64,000 nucleotides of DNA from Rhizobium altiplani (GCF_001542405.1 NZ_LNCD01000011.1:1-64000); one strand, 5' to 3'. Shown: positions 55,093 to 64,000, counted from the first letter of the stretch. The notes: generated by a model not told the origin, from the letters alone. Numbers and translations are program-made.

Positions 55093-57237
55093 ATGAGTAC
55101 GTTTTTGCACACCAATCTACACTGCCTTGCTCTCGTTGCACGCCATCACGGCGTCGATCTGTCGCCCGAGCGCCTGCAGCACGACTATGCAGTCGACGAA
55201 CGCCCGGTCGAAATCCGGCAGTTGCTGCGCATGGCCAAGGATGCCGGACTGCGCGCAAGGCAGATCAAGCTCTCCTGGGCATCGCTGCTCCAGTTGGGCG
55301 AAGCCTTCCCGGTTCTGGCGGAACTCGACAACGGCAACTGGGTCGTCATTGCCGGCCCGGCCATGGGTGAGGAAGAGGCAAAGATCAGGGTTCTCGACCC
55401 GCTGGCCGAGCGCCCTGACTTCATTCTCCTGAACCAGGAGCAGTTCATCAAGACCTGGTGTGGATCTGTGGTGATGATGAAGCGGAACTTCGGCATCAAT
55501 GATGCCGACCAGCCCTTCGGCTTCCGCTGGTTCATTCCTGAGATCATCAAGCAGCGCAGTTTCTTCCGCGATGTCGCCCTTGCCGCCATCGTTCTTTATG
55601 GCCTTGGCCTGATGACGCCGATCTTCTTCCAGCTCGTCATCGACAAGGTGCTGGTCCATCAAAGTTATGCAACGCTGACGGTGCTGACCATCGGCATCGC
55701 CATTGCGCTTGTCTTCGATGCGGCCTTCAGCTTCCTGCGCCGCTACCTGTTGCTCTATGCCACGAACAGGATCGATATCCGCATTGCGACCCGCACCTTC
55801 GGTCATCTGCTCAATCTTCCCATTGCCTTGTTCGAGCAGGCATCGGCAGGCGTCCTCGTCAAGCATATGCAGCAGACGGGCAGGATCCGCGAGTTTCTGA
55901 CCGGCCGCCTGTTTCTGACGCTTCTCGACGGCGTCTCGCTGCTGGTCTTCATCCCGATCCTGCTTCTCTACAGCGTCAAGCTGACGCTCGTCGTCATCGG
56001 CTTTGCCGCCCTTGTCGGCCTCGTCGTCATGCTGCTTGTCGGCCCCTTCCAGCGCCGTCTTCAGGCACTCTACAAGGCCGAAGGCGACCGACAGGCCTTG
56101 CTCGTCGAAACCGTCCACGGCATGCGAACCGTCAAGTCGCTGGCGCTTGAACCCCGCCAGCGTCGCGCCTGGGACGACTATTCGGCGCAATCGATCTCCG
56201 TCCGGTTCCGGGTCGAGAAGATCTCGACGGCCGCTCAATCGATGACCGGACTTCTCGAGAAGCTGATGAGTGTCGCCATCATCGGCCTTGGCGCGCTCGA
56301 TGTCTTCAACGGCGCGATGACGATTGGTGCGCTGGTCGCATTCAACATGCTGGCTGGTCGCGTGTCTGGCCCGCTTGTCCAGATCGTGACGATGGTACAC
56401 GAGTACCAGGAAGTTGCGCTTTCGGTGCGCATGCTCGGCGAGATCATGAACCAGCGCCCGGAACAGGCCGGTCGCGGTCGTGGCATCCGCCCGCACCTTC
56501 GAGGCAACATCGAGTTCGACAAGGTGACGTTCCGCTACGGGCCGGACGGCCCGCCAGCGCTCGACAACGTCTCCTTCAGCATTCCAGCCGGCTCCGTCTT
56601 CGGTGTCGTTGGCAAGAGCGGTTCGGGCAAGACGACGATCACCAGGCTGATCCAGGGTCTCTATCAGAACCAGCAGGGCATCGTGCGGATGGACGGCTAT
56701 GACAGCCGAGAGATCGACCTCGTGCATCTGAGGACGAGTACGGGTGTCGTGCTGCAGGACAATTTCCTCTTCCGCGGCACCGTTCGCGAAAACATCGCGG
56801 CGGCAAAGCCCGATGCAAGCATCGAGGAAATCATGGAAGCGGCACGCATTGCGGGCGCCGAGGAGTTCATCGAGCGGCTTCCGCGTGGGTTCGACACGAT
56901 GCTGGAAGAAAACGCCTCGAACCTGTCTGGCGGTCAGAAGCAGCGTCTGGCAATCGCCAGAGCACTTATCACCGACCCGAAACTCTTGATCCTCGACGAG
57001 GCCACCAGCGCGCTCGACCCTGACAGCGAGACGATCATTCGTCAGAACCTCAGCCAGATTGCCGCAGGAAGAACGGTGGTCATCGTGTCTCACCGGCTCT
57101 CCACGCTCGTCGACGCCGATGCCATTCTCGTCGTCGAACGCGGCAAGATCGCCGATATCGGCAGGCACGATCAGCTGGTCACACGCTGCATGACATACCG
57201 TCACCTTTGGTCACAGCAGATGAGGCAGGTAGCATGA
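55093..57237 (+). CDS. Type I secretion ABC transporter (HlyB-like, permease/ATPase)
   Basis: A 714-residue inner-membrane exporter. Residues 1-130 resemble a peptidase C39-like domain (LHCLALVARHHGVDL, then RQLLRMAKDAGLRAR) of the HlyB type; the catalytic Gln-Cys arrangement of true C39 peptidases is absent, so it likely binds rather than cleaves substrate. Six helices span about 160-430. The ATPase has Walker A starting at G507 (GKSGSGKTT), LSGGQ at 611-615 and Walker B LLILDEATSALD. Its stop overlaps the HlyD gene by four bases. The outer-membrane TolC partner is not in the window. Confidence 0.93.
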   Translation: MSTFLHTNLHCLALVARHHGVDLSPERLQHDYAVDERPVEIRQLLRMAKDAGLRARQIKLSWASLLQLGEAFPVLAELDNGNWVVIAGPAMGEEEAKIRVLDPLAERPDFILLNQEQFIKTWCGSVVMMKRNFGINDADQPFGFRWFIPEIIKQRSFFRDVALAAIVLYGLGLMTPIFFQLVIDKVLVHQSYATLTVLTIGIAIALVFDAAFSFLRRYLLLYATNRIDIRIATRTFGHLLNLPIALFEQASAGVLVKHMQQTGRIREFLTGRLFLTLLDGVSLLVFIPILLLYSVKLTLVVIGFAALVGLVVMLLVGPFQRRLQALYKAEGDRQALLVETVHGMRTVKSLALEPRQRRAWDDYSAQSISVRFRVEKISTAAQSMTGLLEKLMSVAIIGLGALDVFNGAMTIGALVAFNMLAGRVSGPLVQIVTMVHEYQEVALSVRMLGEIMNQRPEQAGRGRGIRPHLRGNIEFDKVTFRYGPDGPPALDNVSFSIPAGSVFGVVGKSGSGKTTITRLIQGLYQNQQGIVRMDGYDSREIDLVHLRTSTGVVLQDNFLFRGTVRENIAAAKPDASIEEIMEAARIAGAEEFIERLPRGFDTMLEENASNLSGGQKQRLAIARALITDPKLLILDEATSALDPDSETIIRQNLSQIAAGRTVVIVSHRLSTLVDADAILVVERGKIADIGRHDQLVTRCMTYRHLWSQQMRQVA

Positions 57238-58640
57238 ACGCGCGCGCTCAAAAGCCAGGAGAGAACCTGCCTGTTCCAACGACCGCCCCGGTCACGCAGC
57301 CAGCCCTCAGGCGCTCGCTGCCATCAGCGATTGCGGAGTTCCAGTCGGATGCCGTGGAGCTTGAGGAGCGCGCTCCGCCAAGGGTCGCCCGCATGACGCT
57401 CTACGGCATCACCGCCCTGATTGCGGCGGCAATCACCTGGGCGTCGGTGTCTTCGATCGACGAGGTCGTCATTGCCCCCGGCAAACTGATCACGACCGAG
57501 CCGACCATCGTCGTGCAGCCGCTCGAAACATCGATCATCCGCACGATCAATGTGACCGCCGGCGAGATCGTACAGAAGGGCCAGGTGCTTGCCACACTTG
57601 ACGCGACGTTCAGCCAGGCCGACGCCGATCAGCAGCGGGCAAAATTTGTTGCACTCGACGCCCAGGTGAAGCGTCTGGAAGCCGAGCTTGCCGGTGCGGA
57701 CTACACCCAGACGGCGGGCGGATCGCGCGACGAACTGCTTCAGATGCAGCTGTTCGGGCAGCGCCGCGCCTATTACATGGCACAGTTGCAGAACTACGAT
57801 CAGCAGATCGCGGCCCAGGCAGCGACGATTGCTTCAAGCCGAAACCAGGAGGCCGTCCTCACCAATCGACGCGAAACGCTGTCCCAGATCGAGGGTGCCA
57901 GGGAGCGGCTTTATAATCGCGAGAGCGGATCCCTGATAACGCTTCTGGGGTCGCGTGACGCCCGCCTTGACGTCGAGACCAGTCTTTCGGCCGTCCAGGG
58001 CAGGGCCGATGAGGCCGAGCATACCTTCGCCAAGCTCAAGGCAGACCGACAGGCATTTATCGAAGACTTCAGGCGCGCAGCCATGGAGCAGCTCGTCGAC
58101 CTGCGCAGCCAGCGCGACACTGCGGCCGAAGAACTGAAGAAGATGGAGCTTCGCCGCGACATGGTGGTCCTGTCGGCACCGGCTGATGCCGTCGTGCTTG
58201 ACCTTGCGGCGCGCTCCGTCGGCTCCGTCGTTCGGGAGGCAGAGCCGATCTTGACGCTTGTTCCGCTGAACGTCCCGCTTGAGGCAGAGGTCAACGTCAA
58301 TACGCGTGACATCGGTCGCATCACGGCGGGTAAGGATGCACGGATCAAATTTGACGCCTATCCGTTCCAGAAGTTCGGCACGGCATCCGGAGCGGTCAGG
58401 ACGGTGAGCCGTGACGCTTTCACCCCATCCCAGCAGGAGGCAGCCACCCAGTCGCCAGCGCCTTACTTCAAGGCACGCATACCGCTTGCAGATCCAAGGC
58501 TGAAAGGCTCGGACGAGCCCGTGCGACTGCTTCCCGGCATGACCGTTTCAGCCGAGATCATGGTGGGGCGTCGCACCGTCATCTCCTACTTCCTCTATCC
58601 CATCTTGCGAGGGCTCGACAGCGCAATCAGAGAACCCTGA
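57234..58640 (+). CDS. HlyD-family periplasmic adaptor of the type I system
   Basis: A 468-residue membrane-fusion protein. It has a short cytoplasmic N-terminus, one transmembrane helix (about 45-65, MTLYGITALIAAAITWASV), a split lipoyl domain starting VVQPLETSIIRTINVTAGE, a long coiled-coil hairpin (about 125-300) and a beta-barrel/C-terminal membrane-proximal part with the HlyD signature PFQKFGTASGAVRTVSRDAF. It links the ABC exporter to an outer-membrane channel. ATG 57234 overlaps the ABC stop as ATGA. Confidence 0.92.
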   Translation: MNARAQKPGENLPVPTTAPVTQPALRRSLPSAIAEFQSDAVELEERAPPRVARMTLYGITALIAAAITWASVSSIDEVVIAPGKLITTEPTIVVQPLETSIIRTINVTAGEIVQKGQVLATLDATFSQADADQQRAKFVALDAQVKRLEAELAGADYTQTAGGSRDELLQMQLFGQRRAYYMAQLQNYDQQIAAQAATIASSRNQEAVLTNRRETLSQIEGARERLYNRESGSLITLLGSRDARLDVETSLSAVQGRADEAEHTFAKLKADRQAFIEDFRRAAMEQLVDLRSQRDTAAEELKKMELRRDMVVLSAPADAVVLDLAARSVGSVVREAEPILTLVPLNVPLEAEVNVNTRDIGRITAGKDARIKFDAYPFQKFGTASGAVRTVSRDAFTPSQQEAATQSPAPYFKARIPLADPRLKGSDEPVRLLPGMTVSAEIMVGRRTVISYFLYPILRGLDSAIREP

Positions 58641-58653
58641 TCCGGTCTCCCTG

Positions 58654-58680
58654 GAGGCGGATGCGTGATGGCTCCGCCTC
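58654..58680 (+). terminator. Possible hairpin after the type I secretion operon
   Basis: GAGGCGGA (58654-58661) pairs perfectly with TCCGCCTC (58673-58680) across an 11-base loop. No T tract follows, so it could also be a processing hairpin. Confidence 0.35.
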
Positions 58681-58756
58681 AGCGCCTCGCGTCCAGCGGG
58701 GATGCAGCGGCCGAGACAATGTGTTAGTCGCACTCTCACCATCCAGGGAGGAATCG

Positions 58757-59650
58757 GTGACGGCAGCGACCAATCCGGCAGATGCTCTTGCAAGCGAGTT
58801 GATACGACGCATTCTGGATGAAAGCCCGCTGAAGGCAGCGAGCTTCATCGTGACCATCTACGGTGACGTCGTCGAGCCGCGCGGCGGCATTGCCTGGATC
58901 GGCAACCTGATCGAGACCTGCGCGGACGTCGGCATCAGCGAGACGCTGGTGCGCACCGCCGTCTCCCGGCTCGTCGCCGCAGGCCAGCTTACGGGAGAAA
59001 GAGAGGGACGGCGCAGCTATTACCGGCTGTCACGGTCGGCCGGCAGCGAGTTCGCGGCGGCGGCCCGCGTGCTGTTTTCTGCGCCCGAGGATAGCGGATG
59101 GCAGTTCGTTCATGTAACGGGGCCAGCGGTCGAAGACGCCATGCAGGCGCTCAAGCGCGCTGGCCACGCGCGTCTCAATGACCGCCTGGCGGTCGGCCCT
59201 GCAAGGGCGGTGACCGCGACAGTGCCTGCCCTGGTTTTCCGCGCAGAACCGCCACAAGATCCAAAAGCCCTGCAAGAATTCACCTCCGAGTACTGGGATC
59301 TGACAGTGCATGCGGAAGCGTATGCGGTTTTTCTGGCGCAGTTCGGCGCTCTGCTCAGCCCGGCTGCCTCCGTCAGTTTTTCGCCTTCCATGGCGCTGAC
59401 CATCCGCCTCCTCCTGGTGCATCGCTTCCGCGCCGTTCATCTACACGATCCGAGATTGCCCTCAGGCGCACTCCCCGACGATTGGCCGGGAAAGGCAGCG
59501 CGGCAGCTGTTTGCGCGGGCCTACAGGCAACTTTCTCCGGCCGCTGATGCCCACGTGGCCCGCACCTTCGTCACGGCTTCCGGGCCTTTGCCCGCATCGA
59601 CCGCAGCGACGGACCTGCGCCTGGAGATGCTGGCCGGCGAGGCTTTCTAG
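58757..59650 (+). CDS. paaX: PaaX-family repressor of phenylacetate degradation
   Basis: A 297-residue repressor that normally binds paa promoters and releases them with phenylacetyl-CoA. The N-terminal winged helix is visible in FIVTIYGDVVEPRGGIAWIG, LVRTAVSRLVAAGQL and GRRSYYRLS; the central and C-terminal PaaX domains follow. The start is a GTG at 58757 with a near-perfect GGGAGG site; a longer frame from ATG 58661 has no family counterpart. It precedes the paa genes on the same strand, with 192 bases between. Confidence 0.9.
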   Translation: MTAATNPADALASELIRRILDESPLKAASFIVTIYGDVVEPRGGIAWIGNLIETCADVGISETLVRTAVSRLVAAGQLTGEREGRRSYYRLSRSAGSEFAAAARVLFSAPEDSGWQFVHVTGPAVEDAMQALKRAGHARLNDRLAVGPARAVTATVPALVFRAEPPQDPKALQEFTSEYWDLTVHAEAYAVFLAQFGALLSPAASVSFSPSMALTIRLLLVHRFRAVHLHDPRLPSGALPDDWPGKAARQLFARAYRQLSPAADAHVARTFVTASGPLPASTAATDLRLEMLAGEAF

Positions 59651-59746
59651 CAATCTCGCGATCAGCTTTTAGGCCGGCGGCGCGGCTTTCGTGCTAAGGT
59701 TTTTCCTGCAGAATATTAAATATCACAAACTTTCCACAAAAATGCA

Positions 59747-59790
59747 TTGCTCTGTGACATATCGCGTGCTAATAACATGACCGATCGGTC
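59747..59790 (+). promoter_or_regulatory. Predicted paa promoter with overlapping palindrome
   Basis: TTGCTC (59747-59752) and TAATAA (59770-59775) are 17 bases apart, a good sigma-70 type pair. A perfect 12-bp palindrome GACCGATCGGTC lies at 59779-59790, where transcription would start, and a second GGTCGG follows near 59810. A repressor bound there would block initiation; PaaX or a TetR-type regulator is the candidate. Confidence 0.5.
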
Positions 59791-59842
59791 GGTTAATCAA
59801 TACTGAATTGGTCGGCTTTGCGAGAGCAGGAGGAAATCGCGC

Positions 59843-61048
59843 ATGTCGGAAGCATTCATCTGTGATGCCGTTCGCACACCCATCGGTCGCTATGGCGGCG
59901 CGCTGGCGACGGTTCGCGCAGACGATCTGGCCGCCCTCCCCCTCACAGCGCTGATGGAACGCAATCCTGACGTCGACTGGAGCAAGGTCGATGATCTGAT
60001 CTACGGCTGCGCCAACCAGGCGGGCGAAGACAATCGCAATGTCGGTCGCATGGCCGTGCTGTTGTCGGGCATGCCGATCAGTGTCCCTGCAACAACCGTC
60101 AACCGCCTGTGCGGCTCCGGCATGGATGCCGTCGGCATGGCGGCAAGAGCAATCCGCGCCGGCGACTGTGACCTCGTGATTGCCGGTGGCGTTGAAAGCA
60201 TGAGCCGGGCGCCTTTCGTCATGCCGAAGGCAGACAGCGCCTTTTCCCGCGCCAACGCCATCTACGACACGACGATCGGCTGGCGCTTCGTCAATCCGAA
60301 GATGAAGGCAGGCTTTGGCGTCGATTCGATGCCTCAGACGGCCGACAATGTGGCAGCCGATTTTGGCGTCAGCCGCACCGACCAGGACGCTTTCGCGGTC
60401 CGCAGCCAGGCCCGCTGGGCGGCTGCCCAGGAGGCTGGCCTCTTCGCGGACGAACTGGTCGCCGTCAAGGTCGCGCAAAAGAAGGGCGACCCCATCATTG
60501 TCGATCGCGACGAGCACCCGCGTCCAGGCACGACGATCGACCAGCTTTCCAGACTGAAGGGCGTCAATGGCCCTGATCTCAGTGTTACGGCCGGCAATGC
60601 ATCGGGCGTCAATGACGGTGCAGCCGCTCTTGTCGTTGCCAGCGAAGCGGCCGCGAAGGCACAAGGCCTGACGCCGAAGGCGCGTATCGTGGCAATGGCG
60701 GCAGCCGGCGTCGAACCGCGCATCATGGGCATCGGCCCGGCACCGGCCGCGCGGCGGGTGCTCGAGCGTGCCGGTCTTTCGATCGGCCAGATGGATGTGA
60801 TCGAGTTGAACGAGGCTTTTGCCGCCCAGGCGCTCGCCGTGTTGCGCGATCTGGACCTCCCCGATGATGCGCCCCATGTCAATCCGAATGGCGGCGCCAT
60901 CGCGATGGGCCACCCGCTCGGCATGAGCGGTGCCCGGCTGGTCACGACGGCAACCTACCAATTGCATCGCCAGGGCGGTCGCTACGCGCTTTGCACCATG
61001 TGCATCGGCGTCGGCCAGGGCATCGCGATCATTCTCGAGCGCGTCTGA
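59843..61048 (+). CDS. paaJ: 3-oxoadipyl-CoA thiolase
   Basis: Last step of phenylacetate (and beta-ketoadipate) breakdown: cleaves 3-oxoadipyl-CoA to succinyl-CoA and acetyl-CoA. The 401-residue thiolase has Cys90 in [25 protein letters not shown], the His of [14 protein letters not shown] and the second Cys in [10 protein letters not shown]. It could equally be called pcaF; its place at the head of the paa genes favours paaJ. AGGAGG lies before ATG 59843. Confidence 0.93.
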   Translation: MSEAFICDAVRTPIGRYGGALATVRADDLAALPLTALMERNPDVDWSKVDDLIYGCANQAGEDNRNVGRMAVLLSGMPISVPATTVNRLCGSGMDAVGMAARAIRAGDCDLVIAGGVESMSRAPFVMPKADSAFSRANAIYDTTIGWRFVNPKMKAGFGVDSMPQTADNVAADFGVSRTDQDAFAVRSQARWAAAQEAGLFADELVAVKVAQKKGDPIIVDRDEHPRPGTTIDQLSRLKGVNGPDLSVTAGNASGVNDGAAALVVASEAAAKAQGLTPKARIVAMAAAGVEPRIMGIGPAPAARRVLERAGLSIGQMDVIELNEAFAAQALAVLRDLDLPDDAPHVNPNGGAIAMGHPLGMSGARLVTTATYQLHRQGGRYALCTMCIGVGQGIAIILERV

Positions 61049-61073
61049 CGCGCCAAGGCAAAGGAGACGAACC

Positions 61074-62078
61074 ATGTACGCACAGATGGTCAAGACCGAC
61101 AGCGCCCGCGTCAAGACGCTCGATGAAATGGATCCGATCGAACGCGCCTTCCAGGAGCGCATCGACGCCGGCCAGAAGATCGAGCCGAAGGAATGGATGC
61201 CGGAAGGCTATCGCAAGACGCTGATGCGCCAGATCAGCCAGCATGCGCATTCCGAAATCGTCGGCCAGCTTCCCGAAGGCAACTGGATCACCCGTGCCCC
61301 GACGCTCGAGCGCAAGGCGATCCTGCTCGCCAAGGTTCAGGACGAGGCCGGACATGGGCTTTACCTCTACTGTGCGGCCGAAACGCTCGGCATCAGCCGG
61401 GACGAGATGTACGAGCAGCTGCACAGTGGCAAGGCGAAGTACTCCTCGATCTTCAACTACCCGACGCTGAGCTGGGCCGACATCGGTGCCATCGGCTGGC
61501 TGGTCGATGGCGCGGCGATCATGAACCAGGTGCCGCTGCAACGCTGTTCCTACGGGCCCTACGCCCGCGCCATGGTCCGCATCTGCAAGGAAGAAAGCTT
61601 CCATCAGCGCCAGGGGTTCGACATCCTGATGAAGATGGTCAAGGGCACGCCCGCCCAGAAGGAAATGGTCCAGGACGCCTTGAACCGCTGGTGGTGGCCA
61701 TCGCTGATGATGTTTGGCCCGTCAGACGACGCATCCGTGCATTCGGCCCAGTCCATGTCCTGGAAGATCAAGCAGAATTCGAATGACGAGCTGCGTCAGA
61801 AGTTCGTCGACCAGACAGTGCCGCAGGCGGAATATCTCGGCCTGACGGTTCCGGACCCGGATCTGAAGTGGAACGAGGAAAAGGGCGGTTACGACTTCGG
61901 CGAACCTGACTGGACCGAGTTCTTCGCCGTCATCGCCGGCAACGGTCCGTGCAACGCCGAACGCCTCGGCGCCCGGCAGAAGGCATGGAACGACGGCGCC
62001 TGGTTCCGGGATGGTCTCGTTGCCCACGCCGAGAAGATGACATCGCGTCGCGCAGCTCAGCGCACCGCAGCCGAATAA
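61074..62078 (+). CDS. paaA: Phenylacetyl-CoA epoxidase subunit PaaA (catalytic)
   Basis: Catalytic subunit of the diiron epoxidase that forms ring-1,2-epoxyphenylacetyl-CoA. In 334 residues it has the two ferritin-like ExxH motifs, E91-H94 (VQDEAGHG) and E174-H177 (KEESFHQ), plus [18 protein letters not shown] 61074 has AAGGAG before it; the gene starts 25 bases after the thiolase stop. Confidence 0.96.
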   Translation: MYAQMVKTDSARVKTLDEMDPIERAFQERIDAGQKIEPKEWMPEGYRKTLMRQISQHAHSEIVGQLPEGNWITRAPTLERKAILLAKVQDEAGHGLYLYCAAETLGISRDEMYEQLHSGKAKYSSIFNYPTLSWADIGAIGWLVDGAAIMNQVPLQRCSYGPYARAMVRICKEESFHQRQGFDILMKMVKGTPAQKEMVQDALNRWWWPSLMMFGPSDDASVHSAQSMSWKIKQNSNDELRQKFVDQTVPQAEYLGLTVPDPDLKWNEEKGGYDFGEPDWTEFFAVIAGNGPCNAERLGARQKAWNDGAWFRDGLVAHAEKMTSRRAAQRTAAE

Positions 62079-62084
62079 TGCGTC

Positions 62085-62102
62085 CGGACGCCTCGGCGTC
62101 CG
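62085..62102 (+). other. Intercistronic hairpin between paaA and paaB
   Basis: CGGACGC and GCGTCCG form a perfect 7-bp stem with a CTCG loop, seven bases after the paaA stop. There is no T tract; a role in RNA stability or partial termination is possible. Confidence 0.5.
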
Positions 62103-62175
62103 CTCCAAGCAGTCGCAAGTCTTAACAATACGCGATTTCCGGGCCACGGCCCGTGAGAGACGCGAGACGGGAGAA

Positions 62176-62466
62176 ATGTCCATGTCCAGCGAATGGCCTC
62201 TTTGGGAAGTCTTCATCCGCGGCCAGCACGGCCTCAATCACCGGCATGTCGGCAGCCTGCATGCGCCCGATGCCGAAATGGCCGTCAACAACGCACGTGA
62301 TGTCTACACCCGCCGAAACGAAGGCGTGAGCATCTGGGTGGTGCGCTCGAGCGACATCGCCGCCAGCGCGCCTTCCGACAAGGGACCGCTCTTTGATCCT
62401 TCGAATTCGAAGGTCTATCGTCATCCGACGTTCTTCGACGTTCCCGAAGAAGTGGGGCATATGTGA
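62176..62466 (+). CDS. paaB: Phenylacetyl-CoA epoxidase subunit PaaB
   Basis: Small structural subunit of the epoxidase, 96 residues, with the family start EWPLWEVFIRGQHGLNHRHV and VYTRRNEGVSIWVVRSSDI. ATG 62176 follows GGGAG. Its end overlaps the paaC start. Confidence 0.95.
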   Translation: MSMSSEWPLWEVFIRGQHGLNHRHVGSLHAPDAEMAVNNARDVYTRRNEGVSIWVVRSSDIAASAPSDKGPLFDPSNSKVYRHPTFFDVPEEVGHM

Positions 62467-63245
62467 TGAGCGCTGCCTCCAACACGGCCGTCAGCCAGAC
62501 GGCACTTTTCGAATTTCTGACACGCATGGGCGACAATGCGCTGATCCTTGGTCATCGCGTTTCCGAATGGTGCGGGCATTCACCGGCGCTCGAGGAAGAT
62601 ATTGCGCTTTCCAACACCGCGCTCGATCTGATCGGCCAGACACAACTCTGGCTCGGTCTTGCTGGCGAAGTTGAAGGCCGGGGCCGCAGTGCCGACAATC
62701 TCGCCTATCTGCGTGATGCGCGCGACCTCCGCAACGTGCTCCTGGTCGAGCGTCCGAATGGCGATTTTGGCAAGACGCTGATGCGTCAGTTTCTGTTCGA
62801 CGCCTGGCATTTCCTGATGCTGAAGGCGCTTTGCGGTTCGACCGACAAGCGTATTGCCGAGATTGCGGAAAAGGCCTCGAAGGAAGTTGCCTATCACCTC
62901 GATCGCAGCCGCGATCTGATCATCCGCCTTGGCGACGGTACCGCCGAAAGCCATCGGCGCATGCAGGAAGCGCTTGACGATCTCTGGGCCTATAGCGGCG
63001 AACTCTTCATCGGCGACGCGTTGGACGCGGAGCTTGTCGCTGCCGGCATTGCACCGGAACCGGAAAGCCTGAAGCCCGGCTGGGATGAGCTTGTCGGCGA
63101 GGCCCTGTCCGAGGCAACGCTCAAGAAGCCTTCCGATGGCTTCATGCACAAGGGCGGCAAGCGCGGCCTTCATACCGAACATATGGGCTTCATACTGGCC
63201 GATCTGCAATTCCTGCAGCGCGCTTATCCGGGCGCGACCTGGTAA
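62466..63245 (+). CDS. paaC: Phenylacetyl-CoA epoxidase subunit PaaC
   Basis: Ferritin-like structural partner of PaaA, 259 residues, with RMGDNALILGHRVSEWCGHS near the start, LRDARDLRNVLLVERPNGDF and the C-terminal HTEHMGFILADLQFLQR. The start is ATG 62466 in a TGATG overlap; a GTG at 62463 is an alternative. Confidence 0.95.
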   Translation: MSAASNTAVSQTALFEFLTRMGDNALILGHRVSEWCGHSPALEEDIALSNTALDLIGQTQLWLGLAGEVEGRGRSADNLAYLRDARDLRNVLLVERPNGDFGKTLMRQFLFDAWHFLMLKALCGSTDKRIAEIAEKASKEVAYHLDRSRDLIIRLGDGTAESHRRMQEALDDLWAYSGELFIGDALDAELVAAGIAPEPESLKPGWDELVGEALSEATLKKPSDGFMHKGGKRGLHTEHMGFILADLQFLQRAYPGATW

Positions 63246-63260
63246 CGGAAGGAGGCGGTC

Positions 63261-63785
63261 ATGACGGCCGTAACTTTGCCTTCGACATCAGACGTCTGGC
63301 AGTGGCTTGCAGAGGTTCCGGATCCCGAGATCCCGGTGATCTCCCTGGTCGATCTCGGCATCATCAGGGATGTCGCCTTCGATGACGACACGCTGGTTGT
63401 GACGGTAACGCCGACCTATTCGGGCTGTCCGGCAACCGCGATCATCAATCTCGATATCGAGCGGGCGCTGCATGAGAAGGGCATCGAAAAGCTGCGGCTG
63501 GAACGCCAGCTTTCGCCGGCCTGGACGACGGACTGGATCAGCGCCGAAGGTCGCGAAAAGCTCAGGGCCTATGGCATTGCGCCGCCTGTCGATGGCACCG
63601 CGATCGACGGGATCCTGCGCCAGCGCGTCGATCGGCTCTCCGGCCGCTCCAATCTGACGATCGCCTGTCCGCGCTGCGGATCGGCAAACACCGAAAAGAT
63701 CAGCCAGTTCGGCTCGACGCCCTGCAAGGCGAGCTATCGCTGCACCGACTGTCTGGAACCATTCGATTATTTCAAGTGCATCTGA
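63261..63785 (+). CDS. paaD: Phenylacetate pathway protein PaaD
   Basis: A 174-residue DUF59/MIP18-type protein involved in iron-sulfur assembly for the epoxidase. It shows VPDPEIPVISLVDLGIIRDV, PTYSGCPAT and a C-terminal four-Cys zinc-type motif (CPRCGSANTE, CKASYRCTDC). It starts 15 bases after paaC with GGAGG upstream. Confidence 0.94.
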   Translation: MTAVTLPSTSDVWQWLAEVPDPEIPVISLVDLGIIRDVAFDDDTLVVTVTPTYSGCPATAIINLDIERALHEKGIEKLRLERQLSPAWTTDWISAEGREKLRAYGIAPPVDGTAIDGILRQRVDRLSGRSNLTIACPRCGSANTEKISQFGSTPCKASYRCTDCLEPFDYFKCI

Positions 63786-63810
63786 CCCTTTGCCTAGTGA
63801 GGTCCGCAAT

Positions 63811-64000
63811 ATGGCACGTTTCCATTCCCTTCAGGTCACCGACGTCAAGCGCGAGACGCGCGATGCCGTGGTCGTCACCCTTGCTCCGCTGGACGAGGAC
63901 CGCGGTGCGTTCGATTTCACGCAGGGCCAGTATCTGACGTTTCGCCGCCAGTTCGATGGCGAGGAACTCCGCCGCTCCTACTCGATCTGTGCCGGGCGTG
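63811..64000 (+). CDS. paaE: Phenylacetyl-CoA epoxidase reductase PaaE (partial)
   Basis: The frame opens at ATG 63811 and runs off the window after about 63 residues. It reads MARFHSLQVTDVKRETRDAV and FDFTQGQYLTFRRQFDGEEL, then RRSYSIC, the flavin-binding motif of ferredoxin-reductase domains. It should be the NADPH reductase that feeds electrons to PaaA. The 3' part, with the 2Fe-2S domain, is outside the window. Confidence 0.92.
   Translation, partial: MARFHSLQVTDVKRETRDAVVVTLAPLDEDRGAFDFTQGQYLTFRRQFDGEELRRSYSICAGR

Noticed and set aside
55117..57204. A 695-residue minus-strand open frame opposite the T1SS ATPase gene
   Set aside because: It mirrors the codon pattern of the plus-strand gene, whose motifs are unmistakable; the antisense product is highly charged and has no known domain.
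59723..61162. A 479-residue minus-strand open frame opposite the thiolase gene
   Set aside because: Antisense shadow of a well-conserved thiolase and paaA start; composition is typical of GC-rich antisense frames.

Overview
The window looks like a GC-rich alphaproteobacterial chromosome or large plasmid, most likely Rhizobiaceae (Rhizobium/Ensifer/Agrobacterium-like). The support is the noe/nol-type GDP-fucose genes, the Ohr/epoxide-hydrolase cassette, the PaaX-paa operon and the tightly overlapped genes. No rRNA, tRNA or CRISPR array was seen.

Layout. (1) 1-3157: a complete IS66-type insertion sequence whose left inverted repeat starts at base 1; it carries a UPF0149 passenger gene. (2) 3395-9079, minus strand: a complete six-gene pseudaminic acid operon, pseB-C-F-G-H-I. 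(3) 9665-18216, plus strand: a seven-gene cluster that mirrors the mycobacterial decaprenylphosphoryl-arabinose locus: a HAD-UbiA fusion, DprE1-like oxidase, DprE2-like reductase, sugar epimerase, FAD oxidoreductase, GtrA-like flippase and a large GT-C-like membrane protein. (4) 18230-18619: a frameshifted IS110 remnant. (5) 18630-29389: Wzt/Wzm ABC export, a methyltransferase-GT2-GT2 fusion, an RgpF-like protein, a GT4 glycosyltransferase and rmlA-D-B-C for dTDP-L-rhamnose. (6) 29390-32293: a low-GC, degraded stretch with a methyltransferase, phage-like debris and a pseudaminic-acid-associated methylase. (7) 32531-39985: a DMT exporter, then a stress cassette: DUF3095 protein, Ohr, epoxide hydrolase, an Ohr paralogue lacking the peroxidatic cysteine, and a 964-residue winged-helix/NTPase regulator. 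(8) 40420-45725: divergent GDP-mannose and GDP-fucose genes. (9) 45898-46165: two transposase fragments. (10) 46429-47786: a Tat-exported Hint-domain protein and an unknown gene. (11) 48175-58640: a 1766-residue repeat protein with a dimethylformamidase-like domain, a CobW GTPase, a small protein and a type I secretion ABC/HlyD pair. (12) 58757-64000: PaaX and the phenylacetate genes, running off the right edge in paaE.

Most of 3.4-45.7 kb reads as a surface-polysaccharide island. It makes or consumes five activated sugars (CMP-pseudaminate, a polyprenyl-phosphate pentose, dTDP-rhamnose, GDP-mannose, GDP-fucose), assembles a glycan and exports it by an ABC pathway. Transposase debris and the IS66 copy mark its edges. 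The most interesting systems are the mycobacteria-like pentose-lipid cluster, the T1SS with its giant repeat protein, and the Ohr/epoxide-hydrolase regulon with its ordered operator repeats. Functions are assigned from recognised sequence motifs; no database search was possible.
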